From a virus, in IMG/VR virus record IMGVR_UViG_3300023176_005896, positions 1-44,393 of that record: 44,393 nt of DNA; one strand, given 5' to 3'. Below, piece by piece: positions 1-8,514 of this stretch. Below the pieces are notes generated by a model that did no database searches, was not told where the DNA came from, and saw only the letters and a program-made list of their open reading frames with translations. The translations under genes and the position numbers were made by a program. The first letter of the stretch is position 1. Every line of letters begins with the position of its first letter.

Positions 1-1
1 T

Positions 2-562
2 GGTGCTGGACTAATTAATATTACGGGCACTATCAACACAACACAAACAGTTACTGCTTCGCAGTCAATGACTGCTCCTATCTTCAACGGGAGTGCAACG
101 ACAGCAAAGGCAATCGGTGGTGCTTTCGACGTTCCTCACTGGAAGGATGAGAAGAAACGTGTTCGTCACGTTATTGCTGAGGGTCCAGAAGCAGGTATCT
201 ACATTCGTGGAACCATGAAGGACACAAACATCATCAATCTTCCCGAGTATTGGGAGGGTCTTGTTGATCCAGAAACAATCACTGTCACTTTGACGCAGAT
301 TGGAACCTCTCAGGATTTGATTGTTGATGGAATTGAATGGGGTAAGAGGATCAAAGTCAAGTCTGGAAATGCTTCCACCATTCATTGTTATTATGAAGTT
401 TGGGCAGCACGTTGGATCAATCCTTGTGACCACGATGAAAAACTTCATGTGGTTTATGAGGGTGACAGTCCTGATGATTATCCAGGAAACAATGAGTTCT
501 TCCTGATTGGTGGATGGGACTATGATCGCAGAGAAACTAAGTGGAGAAAGAATGAGACCTGA
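2..562 (+). CDS. C-terminal part of a virion structural protein (5' truncated)
   Basis: The reading frame is open from the first bases of the window, so the real start lies upstream; the ATG at 68 is only internal. The visible 186 residues begin with a Thr/Ser/Gln-rich stretch and continue into a beta-rich domain with many Trp and Tyr residues near the end (WAARWINPCDHDE, then GGWDYDRRETKW). The style and position, directly before fibre genes, suggest the end of a cyanophage virion or fibre protein. I cannot name the family. The stop at 560-562 overlaps the start of the next gene at 552, so the two are translationally coupled. Confidence 0.6.
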   Translation, partial: GAGLINITGTINTTQTVTASQSMTAPIFNGSATTAKAIGGAFDVPHWKDEKKRVRHVIAEGPEAGIYIRGTMKDTNIINLPEYWEGLVDPETITVTLTQIGTSQDLIVDGIEWGKRIKVKSGNASTIHCYYEVWAARWINPCDHDEKLHVVYEGDSPDDYPGNNEFFLIGGWDYDRRETKWRKNET

Positions 563-731
563 AACAAGAAAGTCAATGGAAATGTTGTTTAAGGCAAAGT
601 GGAATGTTCCCACTGCTGCCAAGAACTGCAACTTGACAGAAAAGGAAATGAAGATTACATTTAATGAGTACTGTGTGTTTCATCCTAAGACTTACAATCC
701 CACGAAGGAAGATCAACTCTGGTTGTTTTAA
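552..731 (+). CDS. small hypothetical protein, 59 aa
   Basis: The frame is open from 507, but I choose the ATG at 552: it has GGAG at 543-546 with five-base spacing and overlaps the preceding stop by 11 bases, as is usual in this phage. The product starts MRPETRKSMEMLFKAKW and is mixed helical and basic at the N-terminus. The segment VPTAAKNCNLTEKEMKITF could be a short helix-turn-helix-like unit, but this is a weak impression. Function unknown. Confidence 0.65.
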   Translation: MRPETRKSMEMLFKAKWNVPTAAKNCNLTEKEMKITFNEYCVFHPKTYNPTKEDQLWLF

Positions 732-734
732 CTT

Positions 735-902
735 ATGAAAATCAATCTCTGGTACTGTCAACACATGGGTCAATGGAGATGGACTCTCTGTCAGGATGAG
801 AGACCCATCATTAAGATGGAATCTGGTCAAAGACCAGACCTTCGTGATGCGATGAATGATGTGGCAAACACAGTTGAATATATGCTCGAAAAAGGGTTAT
901 AA
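735..902 (+). CDS. small hypothetical protein, 55 aa
   Basis: An ATG three bases after the preceding stop opens 55 codons ending in TAA at 900-902. The product begins MKINLWYCQHMGQWRW and ends TVEYMLEKGL, giving an aromatic N-terminal half and a helical acidic C-terminal half. No signal peptide or membrane segment is visible. It is the last gene before a strong hairpin terminator, so it probably closes the upstream transcription unit. Function unknown. Confidence 0.55.
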   Translation: MKINLWYCQHMGQWRWTLCQDERPIIKMESGQRPDLRDAMNDVANTVEYMLEKGL

Positions 903-929
903 CTATAGGGTGTGAAGGAAGTCGCTAAG

Positions 930-956
930 GGGCACTCAGGAAACTGGGTGCCCTTT
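930..956 (+). terminator. Rho-independent-like terminator with GAAA tetraloop
   Basis: GGGCACTCAG, a GAAA loop, and CTGGGTGCCC form a ten-base-pair stem with one T-G pair, followed by TTT. It sits 28 bases after the stop at 902 and upstream of the late promoter motif at 964, so it separates two transcription units. Confidence 0.75.
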
Positions 957-963
957 GCTATGC

Positions 964-971
964 GATAAATA
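964..971 (+). promoter_or_regulatory. T4-type late promoter motif GATAAATA
   Basis: GATAAATA matches the NATAAATA late-promoter core reported for T4-like cyanophages and is close to T4 TATAAATA. It lies 29 bases before the giant fibre gene and just after a terminator, which is the expected arrangement for a late fibre operon. Confidence 0.65.
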
Positions 972-1000
972 ACTCATAATAGACTCACCGTGCGAAGAAG

Positions 1001-4000
1001 ATGCCATTAAGTCGTCTGGATAATTTTCTAAAGAACGTCCGTGGAAATGTTCTTTATGTTGACCCAAACGGATTGGACGCAACTGACAGTGTTGAGAACA
1101 CTGGTAACTCCCAATCTCGTCCGTTCCTCTCAATTCAGAGGGCACTACTTGAGGCAGCAAGATTTTCATATCAAGTTGGTCTTGACAATGATCGTTTTGC
1201 TCAAACCACAATTGTTCTTCAACCAGCAGATTATGTTGTAGACAACAGACCTGGTTGGATTCCTGATGGATCAATCTTCCGCCAGAGAGATGGTTCGAGC
1301 ACTTCTTCTTTCCCTGAACTGACCACGGCATCTAACTTCGATCTTCAGGATAATACGAACGTTCTCGTCAGAGCGAACAGCATTTACGGTGGTGTTATTG
1401 TTCCTCGTGGTGTCTCCATCGTTGGAATGGACCCCAGAAAGACAAGAATTAGACCAAAGTATGTTCCAGATCCAGCGAACTCAGCAATCACCACAAGTGC
1501 TGTCTTCCGTCTGACTGGTGGTTCTTACATTGAAGGTGTTTCGATTCTGGATGGTGACCCCTACGGCACGGTCTATAAGGATTACACAACCAACACTTAC
1601 GTCCCAAACTTCTCTCACCACAAACTCTCGGCATTTGAATATGCTGATGGTGTAAACTCAACGGACATTGACGACTCATTCCTCACTTTCTACACCTCCA
1701 GAACTGATCTGGACATTTATTATGAGAAGGTCGGTCTTCTTTATGGTTCGAAGTCTGGTCGCGGCATCTCACCAAATTATCCAAACGCTGGTGTTGACAT
1801 TGAACCAAAAGTTGATGAGTATCGCATCGTTGCTCCTATCTCTGGAAGAGCAGGAATCAGTACTATCACTGCTTCAGGAACAGCGGTAACCATCACTCTG
1901 ACTGATGAGATTGATGGAATCAACGTTGACACACCAATCGTTGTTAGTGGTGTAAGTGAGAGTGTTTACAATGGAACATTCATTGTTGACTCTGTTGTCA
2001 CTGTCAACGCTAATGGCACTAAGGTCTTCACTTATGCCACACCAACAGCACCAGTTGACACCTCACCCACTGTTGCTGGTACCGCAGTTGAACTGGCAAT
2101 TAACAGCACAGTCTCATCTTCACCTTATGTTGCCAAGACAACTGTAAAGTCGTCTTATGGTATGTGTGGTCTGTTTGCGGATGGCGCGAAGGTCAAAGGA
2201 TTCCAATCCGTTCTCCTCAATGAGTTTACTGGAATCTCACTTCAGAATGACAACAACGCTTTCCTGAGATACAACTCAACCACTGGAACCTTTGATGATT
2301 CGTCAACCGTTTCGAATCTGAACAGTGATCCAGATGCAGTTTACAAACCTGCTTATTACAACTACTTCGTTAAGGTTGCTAATAAGTCTTATGCACAAGT
2401 TGATTCTTGTTTCGGAATTGGTTACTCACAGCAGTATGTAACTGAGAGTGGTGGTAGTGTTAGTGTTAATGGGTCCAACTCAAACTTCGGTCAACAGTCT
2501 CTGTATTCCACAGGTTTCAGAGATGAGGCATATGCAAGAGATGACGTTGGTTACATCTCTCACATCGTTCCACCTGAGTTCAACGTTGCATCAAACATCA
2601 ATCTGGAATATGATGCCATTGATGTTGGCACAACTGTTGGTGTTGGTTCAACCTCAAGACTTTATCTCCACCAGAAGACAACTCAAACTGCTGCTCCAAG
2701 AACAATCGTTCAGGGTTACAGACTTGGAGCAAAGACAGGTGATCGTCTGAACACGACAATCAACGACACCAATTATTATGCTCGAATCGTTATGCCGAAC
2801 ACGCATAAGGATTCAAACCAAGTGACATCGGTCAAGGTTTCTAACATCGGTGTTAACGTCTCAACTGGTAACAGCATCTCCTCCAACACCATTACGTTCA
2901 AAGAGGATCACCAGTTCATTAATGGTGAGTCAATCAGAGTTCTCTCCGATAATGCTCGTCTTCCTGATGGACTTGAAAGTAATAAGGTTTATTATGCAAT
3001 CACCTCTGGTCTGAACGCTAACCAGGCACAGGTTGCGATCTCTTACAATGATGCTCTCAACGGTAATGAGTTGGTTATCAACAACTTGGGTGGTAACCTG
3101 AGAGTTGAGTCTCGTGTTAGTGACAAGAGAGCTGGTGACATCGGTCACCCAATTCAGTGGGACTCCTCACAGTCACAGTGGTATGTCAACGTTGCAACAG
3201 CAGCAACCGACAACTCACTTTATCCAACCATTAGTGCTCTCGGAACTGCTTCTCTCGGAGATGCAACACCAAGAACTTACATCACCAGAAAACCAGACAC
3301 CAGACAACTTGCTGATAAGATTTATCGTGCTCGTTATGTTGTTCCTTCTGGAAGTGGAATTACTTCAGCAAGAGAACCTCAAAAGGATTACATTCTTCAA
3401 CAGTCGAATGATGTAACAGGTGCAAACAACACTGAGGTTGCGCTTCAGTTCAACCCAAGCAGTGTCACGATGAACAACGTGACGGACCTCAGAAACTTTA
3501 GTTTCATCCGTAACGCTGATTGGTCAGCTAACGTTGCTAATTACACCACAGAACTTCCTCACCGTCTGTCAGTTGGTTCAAAGGTCAAGATTGCCAATGT
3601 CACCAGTGCTAACAACACCACTGCAATTGGTAACTCTGGTTTCAACGGAACTTTCACGGTTACTGGAATTAACAGCGCAAACCAGTTCACCGTAACTAAT
3701 GATTATGATGATCCTGGTGCGTTCTCGAATAACACTTCGGAAAGAACCACTTCTCTGCCAACTTATCAGAGAGTTGAAGCATCAAACAACTTCTATGTTT
3801 ATGATGTTCAGAACATCATTCCTTATGTAACTGGAATTCAAGATGGTGTTTATTATCTGACCATCGTTGATTCGACCAACACTCCAGCGATTGCTCCTTT
3901 CAACGACGCTGCTTCATTCTCCTTCTCTGCTCCTGTTGAGGAACTTTATCCTCAATATGACCAGGACAATCCATCTTCCGATCCATCAGCATCAACCACT

Positions 4001-6808
4001 TATGCTGACTCTAATCTTCTTGGTCGTGTTGTTGTCGATGAGCACAGAAACAGCATCACGAAACAAGCATTCAATAAGGCTTATGTTGACTTCGGAATTG
4101 GTGTTGGGATCACTGACATTGTTTCCACAGCAGCTGGAACAGCACACACCATTTACACCTCTCATGATCATGGTCTGAATGCGATTACATCACTGACAAT
4201 CACTGACGCTGGTTCTGCTTATGGTAACGGAACTGGATCTGCTGAGAACCTTTATAACGCAACTCTGACAAACTCAGCAACTGGTAAGAACGCAACGGCA
4301 AGAATCACAGTCAATGCTTCTGGTGAGATTACTGCTCTGAAGATTATGAGTGGTGGTACGAATTATGTTGTTGGTGATGTCCTGAATGTTACGGGAACAG
4401 CAACCACAACTGGATTCTCCACAGCGACTGTAACGGTTGCTGCGATCACCGATAACGTTGGTGACACAATCAGTGTTGCTGGTGTAACATCTGAAGGTTA
4501 CGCTGGTTATAACCAACTTTACAGAATCACTGGAATCTCAACAGCAGAAGCAGTTGAAGTTTCTTCTGTAAGTCCTGTTTACACTAACTCAATCACTGGA
4601 GTTGGTGCTAACGTCACAGCAAATGCTTACGCACTTCTGACTGGTCCTAAACTGGACATCTCCGACTTTGTTGTCAACACCTCAGTTGGATTGGCAACAG
4701 TTACCACTGTTCAACCACACGGCTTGAGAGTCGATAACGCAATCACTCTGGGTGGTGCTTCGAGTGATCTTTACAACGGAACATTCGTTGTTACTCAGAA
4801 CGTTGGACTTTCAACCTTCGTTGTCAACATCGGTGTCTCGACACTGAGTCCTGCAGTTTCTGGAACACAGAGAGCTTATTATCCTGGACTCACAGCACAG
4901 GATGGAACAATTAATTTCGTTAATGAGAACTTTGGTGGAAGATTCCATAATGTTTATGCTGGAATCTCAACTGTTATCTCTGCTTCTGTTGCTGACTCTT
5001 CAGTAACTGAACTTACGATTCAGAACCTCACCAACTTTGACTTCAACATCGGTGATTATCTGAGAATCGATGATGAAATTATGAGAATCAAGACGACTGT
5101 TTCGACCAACCCAGTCGCAGTCTTCAGAGGTCTCTTCGGAACGGTTGCAACATCTCACGATAGTGGATCTGTTGTTAAGAGAATTAGAGTTCAACCAGTT
5201 GAACTGAGATCTCCATCAGTAGTTACTGCTAACGCACACTCTTTTGAGTATCCTGGTTATGGTGCTGGTAATTACGCAACAGCACTCCCACGTCTCCAAC
5301 AGACACAACTGTCCTCCACTGCTGAAAGACTTGCTCAGTCAATCGAATCTGGTGGTGGTTCTAACTCTTATGCTGGTTACAACGCTAACGGTGATTACTT
5401 CATCGGTAACAGAAAGATTGACAGATCGACAGGTAAGTCTTCTGCAATTGACACACCAGTTCCAACTAACACTGGACAAGATTACTCATCACTGACGAGT
5501 CAGGTTGACCTCGATCTCGTCAATACTGATGAAATTATCACTAAGACCAGCATCAAGGTCAGTGGTGGTCTTTATAACGACAACGTTTCTGAGTTCGATG
5601 GACCAGTTGTCTTTACAAGAAAACTGACCTCAACTTCTGCTGACGGTATCGAAGCAACCTCGGTTTATCTGCAAGGAAGTGCAACAATCTCCAGAAACTA
5701 CACTGTTGGAATTGCAACTCCAACTGTTGCTGGTAACGCAGGAGACGTTGTTTTCAACGGTAACCCAGTAAGTGGCGGAATTGTTGGATGGGTTTACACC
5801 ACTGATAATTCTTGGTTCCCATTCGGTAATGTTGGAATTGACACAGGAACAACCAATGCTGTCTTCAATAAGGTCGGTGTTGCAACTGATGACCCAGGTG
5901 ATGCATCCTTCAAGGTTGGTGCTGGTTCAACTCAGTTCACCGTTGACGCTGATGGAGTTGGAATCGGAACCACAGCAAACGGTCAGAAACTGAGAGTTGA
6001 TGGTGTTGTCGTTGCGACAGCATTCACTGGTGATGGTTCGGGTCTGACTAACCTCCAGAACGACAGTCTCTGGGCAGGAATCAGCACCATTTATCCAATC
6101 AACAATAAGATTGTTGGAATTGGAACCACGTTCCCAAGCACAGAGTTCAAACTCTCAGTCGGAACTCCAGGAACAGGTGGAACTGACCTTTACGTTGCTA
6201 ACGACGCTTATCTCCAAGGAATCATCACCATCAACAGTGGTGCTGTTCTCTCGGGTGTGACGACGGCAACAGGATTCAGGTTGGATTCGTCTTCGGGTTC
6301 AATTAACGCTGGTGTCGTTACAGCAACAACACTGGATGTCAACAACAGTGGTGACAAGATTACGGTCACCTCCGATGGTGTTGGAATTGGAACCACACTC
6401 GCACGAAGTGCAGCATTGGATGTTGAAGGAGCACTGAGACTCAAGACTTATTATGAGATTCCAAAAGCAGTTACCGCAAGCGGTGGTGCCGTTACTATTG
6501 ACTTGTCTGTCGCTCAGACATTTACTCTGACCACAGATTCAGATGTCTCTTACTTCGTTCTTCAGAATGTTCCTTCGTCCTCGGCAACCACATTCACTCT
6601 TCAAATCATTCAGGATTCCTCAACAGCTTACTCAATTGACGTTGATGACTTCAGAACAACGGGTGGTTCGACAATCGGACTCCGTTGGCCTGGAGGAGTT
6701 GCTCCAACAGTCACCTCAAGTGCAGGAGCAGTTGATGTTTACTCGTTCATGACATTTGACGGAGGAACCACTCTGTACGGTGTTATCGGAGGTCAGAACT
6801 TCTCATGA
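1001..6808 (+). CDS. giant tail-fibre-like structural protein, 1935 aa
   Basis: The N-terminus (MPLSRLDNFLKNVRGN, then YVDPNG and RPFLSIQRALLEAARFS) resembles long cyanophage fibre-like proteins. Residues 1 to about 400 have the short-strand, glycine-turn pattern of a right-handed parallel beta-helix. The middle contains repeated beta modules with a YNGTF or FNGTF signature (about residues 325, 883 and 1262). About 1405-1600 looks like a fibre shaft, and about 1677 has GDGSGLTNL, common in phage fibres. The last ~107 residues look like a C-terminal cap related to the ends of the 496-aa and 346-aa fibres in this window. It follows a late promoter motif and overlaps the next gene by ATGA. It probably acts in host contact at the tail. 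Whether it is the long fibre itself cannot be told from sequence alone. Confidence 0.75.
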   Translation: MPLSRLDNFLKNVRGNVLYVDPNGLDATDSVENTGNSQSRPFLSIQRALLEAARFSYQVGLDNDRFAQTTIVLQPADYVVDNRPGWIPDGSIFRQRDGSSTSSFPELTTASNFDLQDNTNVLVRANSIYGGVIVPRGVSIVGMDPRKTRIRPKYVPDPANSAITTSAVFRLTGGSYIEGVSILDGDPYGTVYKDYTTNTYVPNFSHHKLSAFEYADGVNSTDIDDSFLTFYTSRTDLDIYYEKVGLLYGSKSGRGISPNYPNAGVDIEPKVDEYRIVAPISGRAGISTITASGTAVTITLTDEIDGINVDTPIVVSGVSESVYNGTFIVDSVVTVNANGTKVFTYATPTAPVDTSPTVAGTAVELAINSTVSSSPYVAKTTVKSSYGMCGLFADGAKVKGFQSVLLNEFTGISLQNDNNAFLRYNSTTGTFDDSSTVSNLNSDPDAVYKPAYYNYFVKVANKSYAQVDSCFGIGYSQQYVTESGGSVSVNGSNSNFGQQSLYSTGFRDEAYARDDVGYISHIVPPEFNVASNINLEYDAIDVGTTVGVGSTSRLYLHQKTTQTAAPRTIVQGYRLGAKTGDRLNTTINDTNYYARIVMPNTHKDSNQVTSVKVSNIGVNVSTGNSISSNTITFKEDHQFINGESIRVLSDNARLPDGLESNKVYYAITSGLNANQAQVAISYNDALNGNELVINNLGGNLRVESRVSDKRAGDIGHPIQWDSSQSQWYVNVATAATDNSLYPTISALGTASLGDATPRTYITRKPDTRQLADKIYRARYVVPSGSGITSAREPQKDYILQQSNDVTGANNTEVALQFNPSSVTMNNVTDLRNFSFIRNADWSANVANYTTELPHRLSVGSKVKIANVTSANNTTAIGNSGFNGTFTVTGINSANQFTVTNDYDDPGAFSNNTSERTTSLPTYQRVEASNNFYVYDVQNIIPYVTGIQDGVYYLTIVDSTNTPAIAPFNDAASFSFSAPVEELYPQYDQDNPSSDPSASTTYADSNLLGRVVVDEHRNSITKQAFNKAYVDFGIGVGITDIVSTAAGTAHTIYTSHDHGLNAITSLTITDAGSAYGNGTGSAENLYNATLTNSATGKNATARITVNASGEITALKIMSGGTNYVVGDVLNVTGTATTTGFSTATVTVAAITDNVGDTISVAGVTSEGYAGYNQLYRITGISTAEAVEVSSVSPVYTNSITGVGANVTANAYALLTGPKLDISDFVVNTSVGLATVTTVQPHGLRVDNAITLGGASSDLYNGTFVVTQNVGLSTFVVNIGVSTLSPAVSGTQRAYYPGLTAQDGTINFVNENFGGRFHNVYAGISTVISASVADSSVTELTIQNLTNFDFNIGDYLRIDDEIMRIKTTVSTNPVAVFRGLFGTVATSHDSGSVVKRIRVQPVELRSPSVVTANAHSFEYPGYGAGNYATALPRLQQTQLSSTAERLAQSIESGGGSNSYAGYNANGDYFIGNRKIDRSTGKSSAIDTPVPTNTGQDYSSLTSQVDLDLVNTDEIITKTSIKVSGGLYNDNVSEFDGPVVFTRKLTSTSADGIEATSVYLQGSATISRNYTVGIATPTVAGNAGDVVFNGNPVSGGIVGWVYTTDNSWFPFGNVGIDTGTTNAVFNKVGVATDDPGDASFKVGAGSTQFTVDADGVGIGTTANGQKLRVDGVVVATAFTGDGSGLTNLQNDSLWAGISTIYPINNKIVGIGTTFPSTEFKLSVGTPGTGGTDLYVANDAYLQGIITINSGAVLSGVTTATGFRLDSSSGSINAGVVTATTLDVNNSGDKITVTSDGVGIGTTLARSAALDVEGALRLKTYYEIPKAVTASGGAVTIDLSVAQTFTLTTDSDVSYFVLQNVPSSSATTFTLQIIQDSSTAYSIDVDDFRTTGGSTIGLRWPGGVAPTVTSSAGAVDVYSFMTFDGGTTLYGVIGGQNFS

Positions 6809-8469
6809 GTCCTTTAGCGTTTCATAACTTCAGGACCTTTCAAACTTCTCTGGATTTGAATGGTCCTATCCTTTCTTTCTCAGAAGACCCATCAGCATCC
6901 AATGCAACTCTTGCTGGAGTTGCAACCTTCATTGGAATTGCAACAGCGTCCTTTACGAACAATGAAAACGCAACAAACAGTGGGACAATCTCCTATCAGT
7001 GGTATGAAGGTTCCACTGCTCTAGAGGATGGAGCAAACATCTCTGGTTCAGGAACAACAACACTCACACTGAGTAATCTGTCCAGTCCAGATGATAATGG
7101 AAGAAGTTTTTATCTTCAGGCAACTTACAATGCTTCTGCTTATGGTGAGGCAGGAGCAGCAAAGTCAACTGGTAATGCAGTCAACTCACCTCTGAGTTCA
7201 GATTCAGCAGCAGTTACTGTCTTCCCAACCATTTCCTTTACAACACAACCAGTGGACACCACTGCTGCTGTGGAAGAACTTGCAGAGATTCGAGCAATTC
7301 CTGCTTTGTCTGACAGCACATTTGGACCCATCACTCAGAACTGGACAAGAAATGGTGAAACTCTTTCTGACCAGAGTGACCCTGTTATCAGTGGAACTGG
7401 TTCGACAACTTTGACTTTCGAGATTACAGAAGTTGGTGTTTCCACAGTTCAGTCTATTGCTTATGTGGACACTGATGCTGGAAGAGTTCAAGCGAACTCA
7501 ACTGTTGTGGATCTCACAGGTGTTGCTCCTCGTAACAGAATCAAACTGGAAGGATTCTCACCAGACAATCGTTATGCTGAAGGAATTCTTGACCTGGATG
7601 CTGGAGCACAAACAATCAACAGTGACACCTTGGGTGCTGATTATAGTCTGATTACCTTCTACGCTTTGGAGAAGGACATCAATGTCAAGATGACACTGGC
7701 AGCAACAGCAGGTGGAAGTTATGTTGTTTACTCAGCAACTGATGATAACCTTGCCCTTTACACAGCATTTGATGGTGGACAGGGTGGAACTTCGGTCATC
7801 ACCACGACGCTCGAAGAGGACACGGAATACACACTGATTGGTGTTGCTAACGATTCAGCAATCTTCCTTTATCGTGGTTCTAACCTCATTCTGGTTGTTG
7901 GATCTGGTGGTGATGCTGGAACTGAAGGTGCTGGTGGAGACGGTGGCGGAGTTAACGTTGATGGTGAGACAGGTGATGGACGAAGAGCAGGTGCAGGTGG
8001 TGAAGCACCCACGATTGGAACATTGGGTCTGAATGGAGTCTTTGGTTCTAACCTTCACGCCTCTGACATTACTCTTCAGATTGGTGACACCAGAGCATCG
8101 ATTCCTGATGCAGGAAGAACAATCTCCTGTTCGAAGGGAAGTTATTGGACTGACCTTGGAATCTCTGCTTGTTCTAACAACAGTTCTTCTAAGATTCAGT
8201 TTGTTGCTGTTGATGGAACCACCATTAGTGAAAGTGATGAGGTCATCCGTGGATTCAAACCAGGTTACACAATCTCCAACACAAGAGGTGAGGGTGTGAA
8301 CCTTGGTGGTGACGGAGGAAACGGAGCCGTTGGTGGTCAAGGTGGAACATCTGGTTCAGGTGGTGGAGGAGGAAGTGGTTACAGTGATGGTTCGGTAACC
8401 ATCGTTGAAACAAACCTGGGTGGTAACACAACACTCAATTCCTCGGTCACAATTCAACTCGATACTTAA
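6805..8469 (+). CDS. Ig-like and glycine-rich fibre or adhesin candidate, 554 aa
   Basis: The ATGA overlap with the previous gene indicates coupling. About residues 48-115 form an Ig-like sandwich (core YQWYEGSTALEDGA, then TTTLTLSNL); a second, more diverged copy spans about 147-235. Two glycine-rich blocks follow, about 365-400 and 498-528 (GGQGGTSGSGGGGGSG), separated by a Cys-containing segment. Glycine-rich tips are known from T-even gp38-type adhesins, and Ig-like domains are common on phage surfaces. I infer a receptor-binding tip or fibre decoration protein. Homology to gp38 itself is not shown; the resemblance could be compositional only. Confidence 0.6.
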   Translation: MSPLAFHNFRTFQTSLDLNGPILSFSEDPSASNATLAGVATFIGIATASFTNNENATNSGTISYQWYEGSTALEDGANISGSGTTTLTLSNLSSPDDNGRSFYLQATYNASAYGEAGAAKSTGNAVNSPLSSDSAAVTVFPTISFTTQPVDTTAAVEELAEIRAIPALSDSTFGPITQNWTRNGETLSDQSDPVISGTGSTTLTFEITEVGVSTVQSIAYVDTDAGRVQANSTVVDLTGVAPRNRIKLEGFSPDNRYAEGILDLDAGAQTINSDTLGADYSLITFYALEKDINVKMTLAATAGGSYVVYSATDDNLALYTAFDGGQGGTSVITTTLEEDTEYTLIGVANDSAIFLYRGSNLILVVGSGGDAGTEGAGGDGGGVNVDGETGDGRRAGAGGEAPTIGTLGLNGVFGSNLHASDITLQIGDTRASIPDAGRTISCSKGSYWTDLGISACSNNSSSKIQFVAVDGTTISESDEVIRGFKPGYTISNTRGEGVNLGGDGGNGAVGGQGGTSGSGGGGGSGYSDGSVTIVETNLGGNTTLNSSVTIQLDT

Positions 8470-8476
8470 CTAAATA
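8469..8476 (+). promoter_or_regulatory. weak late-promoter-like motif ACTAAATA
   Basis: ACTAAATA followed by ACTATAACTAAAA resembles the ATAAATAACTAAAA context seen before 14447, 16083 and 30861, but the core has C instead of A. It overlaps the end of the 554-aa gene and precedes the start at 8515. Confidence 0.3.
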
Positions 8477-8514
8477 ACTATAACTAAAACTAACAGGGTG
8501 GAGAGTGAAACCCG

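Noticed and set aside
65-631. 188-codon open frame on the minus strand
   Set aside because: It lies antisense across two well-supported + strand genes, has no ribosome-binding site, and its composition looks like a mirror of the coding strand.
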